A DNA stretch of 64,000 nt from Flavobacterium limnophilum (GTDB lineage Bacteria > Bacteroidota > Bacteroidia > Flavobacteriales > Flavobacteriaceae), in contig NZ_CP114289.2 of the NCBI RefSeq assembly GCF_027111315.2, positions 1,984,001 to 2,048,000 of the forward strand, in the 5' to 3' direction. Position 1 is the first letter of the stretch. Each line of letters begins with the position of its first letter. The position numbers and the translations under genes were made by a program. Below the pieces are notes generated by a model. That model did no database searches. It was not told the DNA's origin and saw nothing but the letters and a program-made list of their open reading frames with translations. This document shows positions 8,564-16,820 of this stretch, in pieces.

Positions 8564-10528
8564 CTACCACCAGATTTGTGTACCATTTTCATAAGTAAAA
8601 ATGCGTTCTTCTTTGCCACCGCTATAACATTTTAGCCAGTAAATAGTACCGGATGGAATATTCGTATAGTTTAAATAATCGTTGTGGGCTATTTTTTTAC
8701 CAGCTGACACCCAGCCGTTATCCCAATAAAATAATTCATATTCATAATTTGGAATAACATAATTAGAATCATTCATGGGGGTATAACGAATTCTAGATAT
8801 GGGTACAGATGTACCAAAATCCAATTTAACACCTCCTCCTACGAGATAATTGGAGAAATCCCCATCAAATGCATTTCCCTTTTGGCCCTCAAGAATCCCC
8901 TTTAAATAATTTACATCTTCTACTTTTTTCATTACCCCATGCTTATTCATAAAACATTCTATTTCTGCAAGTCGTAATTTTCCACCTTCAGGAGCAATCA
9001 TTTTTACATATCGGAAACTAGTAGGCTTTTTAAAATCAACTTGCTTCGTACTAAACACTAAGTTGTTAACTACATGTAAAAGTTTAGCATCTTTAAAGTC
9101 AGGATCATTTGCGCCTTCAATTCGACATTCTTTTAAATCAGCCGAGTGGGTCGCAGTATATGAGAACAAAGGAAACTTTCGAATGAGTTTCATAGTGATC
9201 CGCTTATCCTTGTTGCAAATCAATTCTTTTTTCATTCCTGAATTTTCTAATATGAAAGGATTCTCATAAGCAGTTAATGTTCCATTGTAAGTCATCGGTA
9301 AGTACAAAATGTTTTTACCCACATCTTTGAATATTGCTTTACCATACCAATTAAAAGTAGTAAAGGCAACAGGAGTCCAATCATTTGTATCAAAAGTGGC
9401 TAAATAAGCTATGTTATTATTTTCGAATAAGTTTTTATTGGTTTCAACAGTACCGGTTTGTAGGTATTGAGCTGTGACATCAATCATATTCGGTTTGATT
9501 AAATCTGTAAAAAGCTCTTCACTAGGAATTTTGGACATCAAACTTTTCATTTCATCCTGTGTTGTCCATGTTTGTCGGTAAATTTTAGGAATGGTTTTTT
9601 CATATTCAACATACAATCCTTTAGGCAAATCTTTCGCTTCGAAAATTTTCATTTTCTTGGGACTCATTGCCGCATTCAAATTATCAACCATGTTTTTAGG
9701 GTTGTTATTGTTTTCTAACAATTTAGGGACTTGAATTTTCTTGTTGGCCAAACCAACATAAGCATGTCTTGAAAATGGGCGATTACCCCAATTGGGAATA
9801 TAATCATAAGTTGCGGGAGCACCTGCTGCTCTTAAATAGTAGATTGCATACCTGCATCTCGACACACAGTCCCCTTCTCTTGTTAAATTCAACCAAGAAA
9901 AATTTTCTTCTGACGGAAAATACTTTCTCATGCTTACTTTTGAACTCAATGCGTTATAGGTTTTAGAGATATGATATTGGTATAACGAATCTAAATTCTT
10001 TAAAGCAGGACGAGATACAATAAGCTTTTGATGAGACAAATAAAGACTGTCTCTCCAAGCGTCAAAAATTTCATTCGTTAATTTATAAGGCAATAGGTAT
10101 TCTTTGTAGTCTTCAAAACTTACTACATTCTTCCAATTGGACTCAAGCAAAGCTTTAAAAGCAAGCTGATTGTTGTGAAGTATTTTCTCTTTAGTAATGT
10201 ATTTTTTATCTGAAATTAAATAAGGTTTATCATTCTCGGATATACCTAATGAATTAGTAATCAAGTTGGCAATTGAATCTAAATTTTCTTTTGATAAAGT
10301 ACTGTCTTTTCTTTTTATACTATCTAAAATAGCTGCAAATTTTAACAATGTATTCAACTTGCCCGAAAGGACAGTTCCTTTTTGCAAATAGCTTGAATCT
10401 ATTGGGTAATGGCTTACTTTGGTACTATTATCCAACCAATAATCAGGATTTTTTCCCTGTTTGTCTTCCTTGCATCCTAACAGGAATACACCTGGTATTA
10501 AAATATACAATAATGCTCTTTTAACCAT
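8564..10528 (-). CDS. Transglutaminase-like lipoprotein with C-terminal discoidin-like domain
   Basis: 654-residue lipoprotein. An upstream TTG at 10627 keeps the frame open, but the ATG at 10528 gives a clean SPII signal (MVKRALLYILIPGVFLLGC) and is preferred. The central region holds a transglutaminase-like core: GDCVSRCRYAIYYLRAAGAP supplies the helix-start cysteine, and PFSRHAYVGL supplies the histidine about 35 residues later. The last 180 residues look like an F5/8-type (discoidin) beta-sandwich (RYVKMIAPEGGKLRLAEIECF, ISRIRYTPMNDSNYV). Bacterial transglutaminase-core proteins are usually proteases or peptide-processing enzymes, and discoidin domains bind glycans. It is the first gene of the co-directional block ending in the RND permease. 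The substrate is unknown. Confidence 0.72.
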   Translation of the reverse strand: MVKRALLYILIPGVFLLGCKEDKQGKNPDYWLDNSTKVSHYPIDSSYLQKGTVLSGKLNTLLKFAAILDSIKRKDSTLSKENLDSIANLITNSLGISENDKPYLISDKKYITKEKILHNNQLAFKALLESNWKNVVSFEDYKEYLLPYKLTNEIFDAWRDSLYLSHQKLIVSRPALKNLDSLYQYHISKTYNALSSKVSMRKYFPSEENFSWLNLTREGDCVSRCRYAIYYLRAAGAPATYDYIPNWGNRPFSRHAYVGLANKKIQVPKLLENNNNPKNMVDNLNAAMSPKKMKIFEAKDLPKGLYVEYEKTIPKIYRQTWTTQDEMKSLMSKIPSEELFTDLIKPNMIDVTAQYLQTGTVETNKNLFENNNIAYLATFDTNDWTPVAFTTFNWYGKAIFKDVGKNILYLPMTYNGTLTAYENPFILENSGMKKELICNKDKRITMKLIRKFPLFSYTATHSADLKECRIEGANDPDFKDAKLLHVVNNLVFSTKQVDFKKPTSFRYVKMIAPEGGKLRLAEIECFMNKHGVMKKVEDVNYLKGILEGQKGNAFDGDFSNYLVGGGVKLDFGTSVPISRIRYTPMNDSNYVIPNYEYELFYWDNGWVSAGKKIAHNDYLNYTNIPSGTIYWLKCYSGGKEERIFTYENGTQIWW

Positions 10529-10796
10529 AGTCCATAAAAGTAGTTTTAGTAATTTCAATATCTTGTTCTTTTTATATTTATGGGTTTTGGTAACAAACGC
10601 AAGACGATTTCCTGCATAAATATACAAACAACAATCTTGTCGAAATTACCTACAAAGATTTCACCTACTATCCTGTACAATCCTGCTTTTTTTTAAAGCG
10701 ATATCTTATAAATACAAGAAATTTAAAATAAAAAAGAGGAAAAGCTTTGCCTCATAGGGTTTGGATGATTTTTGTTTCTCAAGAATTACTTGTTGA

Positions 10797-10837
10797 TTTT
10801 AACAAATGGTACAGTTAAACTATACCATTTGTTAAAA
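10797..10837. repeat. Palindromic element, copy 1
   Basis: Near-perfect 41-nt palindrome centred on 10817. The outer arms TTTTAACAAAT and ATTTGTTAAAA enclose a variable stem GGTA/TACC, then a conserved C-A mismatch and an AGTT-A-AACT core. The same architecture recurs at 16168-16206 with paired base changes. Confidence 0.8.
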
Positions 10838-11232
10838 TTTCAAGAGGTGCTTATGCCTTTAAGTAACAACCATTGTATAATGTCGTATTTTAAAATTAGA
10901 CAAAATGACGCAACAGATTGATTTTAAATACTATTTGCAATATTGCTCCTTTTAACTTTACGACATTTAAACTTTCGACTTACTTATTTTAAAATATGAT
11001 TGTATTTATAAAAGACCAATAATGAAGATATTTTAAAAAATAGAAAAAGAAGAGAAGGGAAAATTCAAACAGAATAAAATCCTCTTTTTTTTGTATTTAC
11101 TGGCATTGTATGGGATATGCCAGCGAAATCAATTTCATTCGCTTTCCAAGTAGAATATTTTTTGATAAAATCAGGAATTGAATTTGTTGCAAAAAAACAA
11201 TATAAAATGACACTTTAATGCCGACACTTCCC

Positions 11233-11258
11233 CTGTCATTGCGAAGAATGAAGCAATC
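11233..11258. repeat. Interspersed repeat unit (tcattgcgaagaatgaagca type)
   Basis: The sequence reads ctgtcattgcgaagaatgaa followed by gcaatc. It matches in form the short dispersed repeat seen between genes in many Flavobacteriia. It is followed at 11271-11287 by a CCCGA/TCGGG hairpin. Recognition is from memory of the repeat type; only one copy lies in this window. Confidence 0.5.
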
Positions 11259-11517
11259 AAGAGAGCTTGTCCCGATTTTATTTCGGGAGGTGTCCGAAGG
11301 ATGGGGTGGTTAATATTGTATTTTTGATACAAAACGTCAATGGCAGCAAGTCAACCTGGTCAAAGTCGAAGATCGAGAGCAATGATGCCATATCAACTGC
11401 AATCAATCTGGCAAAAATGACCTTACATTATAGGGTAAAAAATCAGTTTAAATCAGTATTCTTGTCATCTCTAGGTAGAATTATAATTCTAAAAAAGCAA
11501 TATGAAATGACCTCTAA

Positions 11518-11580
11518 ACTGTCAGGTTGAGCGCAGTCGAAACCCTTCTAAATAAAAAACGTCAATGGTAGCGCAGTCGA
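11518..11580. repeat. Interspersed repeat units (gcgcagtcga type)
   Basis: GCGCAGTCGA occurs twice, at 11531-11540 and 11571-11580. The first copy is inside a gtcaggttgagcgcagtcga unit, a common dispersed flavobacterial repeat. ACGTCAATGG also recurs (11334-11343 and 11559-11568), so this stretch looks like layered repeat debris. Confidence 0.55.
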
Positions 11581-11618
11581 GAGAAGCAAATCCACCTCAT
11601 TCGCATTCCAAACAGTTT

Positions 11619-12275
11619 TTAAATAAATCCTTGTTTGATGGCCTCTTTCACCAAACTGCTATCATCGGCTACCTCAAAAGCGGTTTTCATGCGAATAACC
11701 CTTTTTTGGATGGCACTGGTGCAAAGATGCACGACATCTTCAAGTTCTTTAACTTTAAAACCTTTTGAGAGATAGGAAAGAATTTGACGATTGAAATCAT
11801 CAAACATCAATTCTTTTTTCCAGATTTCATTGATGCAATTTTTCACTGTAAGACTATGATATTGATTGCCCTGCATCACTTCGGTCACGATGAGTTGTAA
11901 ATTGCTGGGACTAATATCGTTCTTGTTGATGAGACCATCAGGACTTACCTTCTTGACAATGTCATAGATAATAAGCACCTCAGAATGAGCGGTTACCATT
12001 ACGATTTTACAATCAGGCATACGTTCTCTTATCAGTAGAGCCAAATCACTTCCCGACTCAAGAAACTGCTCCGGGTAACCAGGCAATCCTTGGTCTATGA
12101 TGGCCAAATCAAATAATTGTCCTGTTTGAATGGCTGTGTCAATGGCAATATAAGCCCCTTCACAAGAATACTTTTTGGTAAACAAGGGTTTCACTTTTAA
12201 AAATTTGCCTTTCAGGAGGACATTCATAAACCCCTCTACCGTCATAGGATGGTCATCTACTAAAAGTATGTTCAT
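11619..12275 (-). CDS. NarL/LuxR-family response regulator
   Basis: 218-residue DNA-binding response regulator. The receiver keeps its acidic pair D7-D8 (LLVDDHP), a phospho-acceptor consistent with D61 (LAIIDQGLPG), T95 (VMVTAHSE) and K118 (LINKND). The C-terminal LuxR-type helix-turn-helix (about 150-215) reads FNRQILSYLSKGFKVKELED and then SAIQKRVIRMKTAF. The loop before D61 is longer than usual (PEQFLESGSDLALLI follows it). The HisKA_3-type kinase at 13738 is a plausible partner, as such kinases normally pair with NarL-type regulators. The gene is divergent from the LytTR regulator, sharing a 99-bp intergenic region that carries a half copy of the palindromic element. Confidence 0.88.
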   Translation of the reverse strand: MNILLVDDHPMTVEGFMNVLLKGKFLKVKPLFTKKYSCEGAYIAIDTAIQTGQLFDLAIIDQGLPGYPEQFLESGSDLALLIRERMPDCKIVMVTAHSEVLIIYDIVKKVSPDGLINKNDISPSNLQLIVTEVMQGNQYHSLTVKNCINEIWKKELMFDDFNRQILSYLSKGFKVKELEDVVHLCTSAIQKRVIRMKTAFEVADDSSLVKEAIKQGFI

Positions 12276-12291
12276 TGATTGTAGTATTAAA

Positions 12292-12318
12292 TTTTAACAT
12301 AATAGGCAGTTTTACTGC
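12292..12318. repeat. Palindromic element, half copy 3
   Basis: TTTTAACATAATAGGCAGTT matches the left half of copy 2 (TTTTAACAAATAAGGCAGTT) with small changes. It keeps a GCAGT-ACTGC core hairpin (12306-12318), but the right outer arm is not conserved. It lies in the divergent promoter region of the two regulators. Confidence 0.55.
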
Positions 12319-12374
12319 ATCAAAAGAAATTAGTTTTTGTTTAGATTGCACGCTACTTATGTAAGTAAAATTGT

Positions 12375-13088
12375 ATGCGTTTTTCATTTCTTATTATCAA
12401 CGATAACGACACCTCAGCCCAGGAAATTTTGGAACTATTCGAAAATTTCCCTAATTATTTTTGTGCCGGAATTACCAAAGATAGTCAAACTGCAATAAAA
12501 CAAATTATAAAAGTGAAACCACAACTCGTAATTGTACAAATTCCAACCCAATCTAATGCTGTCAATTTATGTTTTGAAACAATAAAAGAATCTTTTCAAT
12601 ACCTGGACAACATCCCCTACTTTATGGCATTGGCTGTAAAACCGGATTACGCCTTTGCGGCAATCCAATCAGGATTTTCAGATTATGTTCTTTTGCCTTT
12701 GCAAATACATCAATTGGGAAAAAGCCTTTTTCAATTTGAAAAAAGAAATCCGGCCGCAACGGTTTCAACGATTTGCATTAAGTCCTATAGCGATTATCAT
12801 TTCGTGGCCTTGCAAGACATCCTCTACTTGAAATCGGACAATAACACCACCGACATCCAATTGTACAACGGTAAAAAAGTAAATGCATTCAAAACCTTGA
12901 AGCATTTTGAGAACACCCTGCCTTTCTATTTTTTGAGAATCCACAAGAGTTATATCGTCAACATCAATCAGGTATCTCGCATTTATTTCAGCAAATCGAA
13001 ATGCTACCTCAACTATGACGAAATCTTGCCTTTCTCGCTAACCTACAGAGAAAACGTCGAAGCCATAATCAGGAAAATCAATATCTAG
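12375..13088 (+). CDS. LytTR-family regulator with degenerate receiver
   Basis: 237-residue protein with a CheY-like N-terminal domain and a LytTR DNA-binding domain (about 130-235: LQDILYLKSDNNTTDIQLYN, FLRIHKSYIVNINQVSRIYF). The receiver has lost canonical phosphorylation residues. The strand-3 acceptor position reads LVIVQIP, giving Q55 instead of Asp. The acidic pair is NDND at residues 9-12, and the conserved strand-5 Lys-Pro is replaced by LLPLQ. It should therefore act without Asp phosphorylation, or be controlled by expression or partner binding (inference). It is divergent from the NarL-type regulator and followed by the lipoprotein/TPR-kinase pair. Confidence 0.88.
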   Translation: MRFSFLIINDNDTSAQEILELFENFPNYFCAGITKDSQTAIKQIIKVKPQLVIVQIPTQSNAVNLCFETIKESFQYLDNIPYFMALAVKPDYAFAAIQSGFSDYVLLPLQIHQLGKSLFQFEKRNPAATVSTICIKSYSDYHFVALQDILYLKSDNNTTDIQLYNGKKVNAFKTLKHFENTLPFYFLRIHKSYIVNINQVSRIYFSKSKCYLNYDEILPFSLTYRENVEAIIRKINI

Positions 13089-13470
13089 TTTTCCTCTGCA
13101 AACTTATTTCCATTAAAAAAATTTCGCTTTCAACTCCCTCATCTTTGGAAAAAGGCAGAACAAGATTCCAAAATATGAGCTTTCACCATTCAGATACCCC
13201 CTTAAACTACCGTAATGAACAAGGTGGCTATAAGTCATCGCAATTTAAAAAATTAACACTTTTTTAACTATTAATTTGCCCTCGATCAGGATTAACAAAT
13301 CAACTGAAGCTTCAAAATAACGACTGTCGAGAATGGGGAAAAATCTGCTAGCAAAGCAGTGTCATTCTCGATAGTACAGAACAACTACCTCCCAGTTTTT
13401 CTTAAAAATCGGCACTCCCTAACGGATAGTGTCAAGCAAAATTATTTTCTAATTCTTAAACCATTTTTTT
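13089..13470 (+). other. Non-coding leader region upstream of the small lipoprotein
   Basis: 382 bp with no credible gene. The main feature is the nested stem-loop at 13323-13375. No clear TAnnTTTG box was found. The A/T-rich stretch immediately before the ATG at 13471 fits a Bacteroidota translation-initiation leader. Confidence 0.6.
13323..13375 (+). promoter_or_regulatory. Nested stem-loop upstream of the small lipoprotein gene
   Basis: ACTGTCGAGAATG (13323-13335) pairs with CATTCTCGATAGT (13363-13375) over 13 bp with one G-T wobble. It encloses a second stem CTGCT/AGCAG (13345-13359). There is no U-run after it, so a terminator is unlikely. It could be a leader RNA structure or a DNA operator about 95 bp before the ATG. 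Confidence 0.55.
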
Positions 13471-13650
13471 ATGAAAAAACTATTTATTGTTATGGGCTTT
13501 TTTGCAGCTATTCTTTTAACTTCTTCCTGCACCGCCGACAGTCCTGTAGAGACAAAAAACGAAAATCTAATAACTCCAAGTAAAATTAAAATTCCCGAAA
13601 CTGGAAATACTATGGCTACCGGAGATGATAAAGATAAAACTCAAGGTTAA
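13471..13650 (+). CDS. Small lipoprotein (59 aa) preceding the sensor kinase
   Basis: An ATG after an A/T-rich leader opens a 59-residue frame. It has an SPII signal MKKLFIVMGFFAAILLTSSC with the lipobox cysteine at residue 20, then a short, polar, proline/lysine-rich tail ending TGDDKDKTQG. There is no folded domain. It lies 87 bp before the TPR histidine kinase on the same strand. Small SCTAD-type lipoproteins directly upstream of TPR sensor kinases are, from memory, recurrent in flavobacteria, which suggests a kinase-linked accessory or signalling peptide (inference). A clean signal peptide, stop codon and spacing support it as a real gene despite its size. Confidence 0.72.
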   Translation: MKKLFIVMGFFAAILLTSSCTADSPVETKNENLITPSKIKIPETGNTMATGDDKDKTQG

Positions 13651-13737
13651 TTTTCTAAATCAATAACCAGATAATAAAAAACATTATCTGGTTATAAATA
13701 TATATTTTTGAAAAACAATTAAAACCGTTTTTCAAAA

Positions 13738-15735
13738 TTGAAAGCACAATTCAAAATAATAGTATTAGTTAATTTCTTTTTTTTATTTTTTGCCTGCCAG
13801 AAAGATGACAAAAAAGAAGTGTCATTTGTTTTAAAAAAACTGGAATCCTCAAAAGCTGAAAATTTTGACAAAGAAATAATACTAGATTCTCTTTATCAAT
13901 ACTTATCTAATCGTAAAAATGATTCCATAAATAGAAATTATTATTTTAAAGTCGCCAGTAAGTATTATAGTATAGACAAATACGATAAATTTTTTAAAGC
14001 TGTTGATAAAGTTAATAAACTGGCAATCAAAGAAAAAGACACGGTTCATATAGCTAAATCTCTATATTTTTTTGGAGATTATTACGAAGAAAAATCACAA
14101 TTGGACAGTGCTTTTAGTTATTATTCCCAATCCGAAAAACTTTTTAAACTAATTAACGACACATTAAACACCGGAAAAACAACACTTTACAAATCGGGAA
14201 TATTGTTGGATGCAGGAATATTTACCGAAAGTGAAATTAAAGCGATTACTGCTTTGAGATTCTTATCAAAAACCAATGATACAAGATTGGTTTATGAATG
14301 TTATAATTGTATAGCTATTTCATTGAAAGAGTTGAATGATTTTAAAAAATCACTGGAGTATTTTGCTTTAGCTTTAAAACAACTGGATCAGTTGGAAAAA
14401 GAAAATTACCCTAAAGAAAAAACAATAAAATCTAGAATTGCCTGCTACAACAATATTGGAAGAGTGTATCAAAAAATGAAAAACTACCAAAAAGCAATAA
14501 ATTATTACAATAAAGGATTACAAACAAAAAACATAAAACAAGACTATCCAAAATCGTATGCCTTGCTGCTTGATAATCTGGGATATTCTAAAATGAAATC
14601 CGGCAATTATGAAGGTATAGAGAATCTATTTTTGGAATCATTGAGAATAAGAGACAGTCTCGGTATGGATTTGGGTGTAGCAACCAGTAAAATTGATTTA
14701 GGAGAATATTATCTTCTTAAAAAAGATACTGCAAAAGGATTTACCTATCTGAAAGAAGGCTATTCATTAGCCAAAAAGTTCAAAAGTAGTCCATATGTAA
14801 TCCAGTCTTTAAAATTGTTAATGGAGAATGACTCAAAAAACAAGACCTATTATACCAACCAATACCTAAAAATTGGCGACAGCATACAGCAAGTAGAAAG
14901 AGCCACAAGAAATAAATTTGCCAGGATTGCTTATGAAACCGATCAAGTTGAAGAAAAAAACGTGATGTTGTCCAAAACAATTACCAATATCATTATCGGA
15001 TCCGGAATCATTGTTTTTCTTTTGGGCGGCTTTTTGTCCATATACCGCCTTAAATCCAGAAACAAGGAATTGCTTTTTATAAAAGAACAGCAAGAAGCCA
15101 ACGAAAAAATTTACCAATTAATGCTGAACCAACAAGCCGAAACGGAACAGGCACGCAATGAAGAAAGAAATCGTATAGCGATGGAATTACACGATGGCAT
15201 AGTGAACAGTATTTTCACGACACGTTTCAATCTAATGCAACTGGAACCTGGAGCCTTGGACAAAAAACAGCAGCTGGTGGAAGAACTCCAAAAAGCCGAA
15301 AATGAAATAAGGAGAGTTTCCCACGACTTGAAACAAAATCTTCTTTTTGAGGACGAAACCCTGCCGGAAATTTTGGCAAATTTAATCAAGGCCCAGCAAA
15401 ACGAATTCAATACAAAATTCGATTTGTCCGTTGACAAATACATTGATTGGTCTGCCATTTCAAGCGATGCCAAAATACATGTTTATCGCATCATACAGGA
15501 AGCCTTGCAAAACAGCAACAAATACTCAAAAGCAGCAAGATGTTGTGTATTTCTGCTGAAAACTGACGATAAAACAACCATCCGCATTTGGGACAACGGC
15601 ATGGGTTTCAATCCTGAAAAAGCAAAACAAGGCATTGGATTGAAAAACATCAAGGAAAGAGTCAAATCATTAAACGGAGAATTAAAAATCACCTCCAGTC
15701 CAGAAAAAGGGACAACAATAGAAATTGTCTTTTAA
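13738..15735 (+). CDS. TPR-containing sensor histidine kinase (HisKA_3 type), lipoprotein-like N-terminus
   Basis: 665-residue kinase. The start is TTG: an in-frame TAA lies at 13720-13722, and the TTG is followed at once by a signal ending LFFACQKD, so no ATG is available. Residues about 30-400 are extracytoplasmic TPRs (NIGRVYQKMKNYQKAINYYN, LGDYYLLKK-like units). A transmembrane helix spans about 415-437 (NIIIGSGIIVFLLGGFLSIY), then a short coiled linker. The HisKA_3 dimerisation domain has phospho-acceptor H485 (RIAMELHDGIVN). The HATPase domain has G-box residues WDNGMGF and GIGLKNIKERV. It probably phosphorylates the NarL-type regulator at 11619. The small lipoprotein upstream may contact its TPR sensor. 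Confidence 0.9.
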   Translation: MKAQFKIIVLVNFFFLFFACQKDDKKEVSFVLKKLESSKAENFDKEIILDSLYQYLSNRKNDSINRNYYFKVASKYYSIDKYDKFFKAVDKVNKLAIKEKDTVHIAKSLYFFGDYYEEKSQLDSAFSYYSQSEKLFKLINDTLNTGKTTLYKSGILLDAGIFTESEIKAITALRFLSKTNDTRLVYECYNCIAISLKELNDFKKSLEYFALALKQLDQLEKENYPKEKTIKSRIACYNNIGRVYQKMKNYQKAINYYNKGLQTKNIKQDYPKSYALLLDNLGYSKMKSGNYEGIENLFLESLRIRDSLGMDLGVATSKIDLGEYYLLKKDTAKGFTYLKEGYSLAKKFKSSPYVIQSLKLLMENDSKNKTYYTNQYLKIGDSIQQVERATRNKFARIAYETDQVEEKNVMLSKTITNIIIGSGIIVFLLGGFLSIYRLKSRNKELLFIKEQQEANEKIYQLMLNQQAETEQARNEERNRIAMELHDGIVNSIFTTRFNLMQLEPGALDKKQQLVEELQKAENEIRRVSHDLKQNLLFEDETLPEILANLIKAQQNEFNTKFDLSVDKYIDWSAISSDAKIHVYRIIQEALQNSNKYSKAARCCVFLLKTDDKTTIRIWDNGMGFNPEKAKQGIGLKNIKERVKSLNGELKITSSPEKGTTIEIVF

Positions 15736-16333
15736 CAATCAACGCTCCTCCTCAGCCTCCTGACATATGTCTTTTATGTCAATATCCCTTATCGAAATCC
15801 AAGTCAAAAAACTCCAAAATTAAATTTACGTCAGGAGCCGTGTATTTCTTGTTTACGCAATCAACAACCTCTCGTAGCCCATTAATCAAACAAAGTCGAA
15901 ACCATGTAACTTTCAATATATGGAACCGCACCACTTTTCCAATTCTGTAAAAAATTAAGGAGCAACTCTAAATATAAATTTGGCAAAAATCCAGTTTTTA
16001 TGCCTAAGTTATATTTCCATCAAACAAGGGCGTCTTCTACCCTTCCTCCCAAAACGAAGATATCTTCTAAACAAAATTATACTCGTTTAATCAAATAGAG
16101 TAAAGACTCATAACGCTTACATCATATCCTTTACTCTTTAATTCTTCATCCTAAAAAACTTCAAAATTTTAACAAATAAGGCAGTTTAACTACCTCATTT
16201 GTTAAATACAATATCCAAAAACACAATCTAGATTCTTTTGCTTTTACATTTGAAATTTCAGTAATAAAAACCACCCATTGACGGAATACTCCTCAACCTG
16301 CACCTTAAAATAAAATATGAAAATGACAATCGA
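15736..16333. other. 598-bp non-coding stretch
   Basis: Between the kinase stop and the small membrane protein. It contains palindrome copy 2 (16168-16206) about 430 bp after the kinase and no convincing frame. No U-run terminator was recognised directly after the kinase. Confidence 0.65.
16168..16206. repeat. Palindromic element, copy 2
   Basis: 39-nt palindrome centred on 16187 with arms TTTAACAAAT and ATTTGTTAAA. The variable stem is AAGG/CCTC, with the same C-A mismatch and an AGTT-T-AACT core as copy 1. Three stem pairs differ from copy 1 by changes on both arms that keep pairing. Confidence 0.8.
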
Positions 16334-16669
16334 ATGAAAACTAATAAAACACTTAAAAACAGTACAAAACACTTGTTTTCAAGAAGAAGCGATACTACAA
16401 CAAAGTATTGTTTGCTTTTCGAACAAAAGATAAGCCATAAGCTCAGACAAAATTTATGGAGCCCAAAAATTTGGGGTATAATGCTTGTATTCCTGTTCAT
16501 AATTGGCAATAGCATAATAACAGCACATTATTTGTCCCGTTTTTCATTTGAACAAACAAACGATACGTTTTCCTATATAGCCTTTATTATTCTTTCCATT
16601 CTAGGAATAACAATCATAAATGCAAAATGGATAAAAATAATGGCCGAAAAATATGCCAGAAAATTCTAG
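16334..16669 (+). CDS. Small hypothetical membrane protein
   Basis: 111 residues with a basic, polar N-terminus (about 1-45) and two predicted transmembrane helices (IWGIMLVFLFIIGNSIITA and YIAFIILSILGITIINA) joined by a short loop. It ends in a basic tail (KWIKIMAEKYARKF). No family was recognised. It is isolated on the plus strand between the kinase and the tRNA remnant. Hydrophobicity and the positively charged flanks support translation, but nothing indicates function. Confidence 0.45.
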   Translation: MKTNKTLKNSTKHLFSRRSDTTTKYCLLFEQKISHKLRQNLWSPKIWGIMLVFLFIIGNSIITAHYLSRFSFEQTNDTFSYIAFIILSILGITIINAKWIKIMAEKYARKF

Positions 16670-16820
16670 AAGACCACTCCATAAACTGGTACTAAAGCGT
16701 CTCATTGCTGCTACCTAACTTTGGAGTTACCTAAAATAACACAAAAAATCAGGAAAGCCGAAAACTGTACACAATAATGAACCACTCCAAAACCATTGAA
16801 AATAGTCGGATTTTTGGTTA

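Larger units (their letters stand above)
10529..11618. other. 1.1-kb non-coding stretch with repeats
   Basis: No credible coding frame on either strand. It holds palindrome copy 1 (10797-10837) and interspersed flavobacterial-type repeat units between 11233 and 11580. The remainder is AT-rich sequence in which I see nothing further. The transglutaminase-like gene reads leftward away from it and the NarL-type regulator reads leftward toward it. Confidence 0.75.

Noticed and set aside
8533..8619. N-terminal extension of the O-antigen-ligase-like protein
   Set aside because: Begins at GTG, overlaps the upstream gene and encodes a basic segment unlike the family start.
11267..11530. 87-codon open frame in the repeat-rich stretch
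   Set aside because: It runs through the interspersed repeat units, has no signal, domain or clear initiation context, and reads as translated repeat debris.
13245..13280. Possible fourth copy of the palindromic element
   Set aside because: Only a loose AT-rich similarity (ttaaca and ttaacta fragments) without paired arms.
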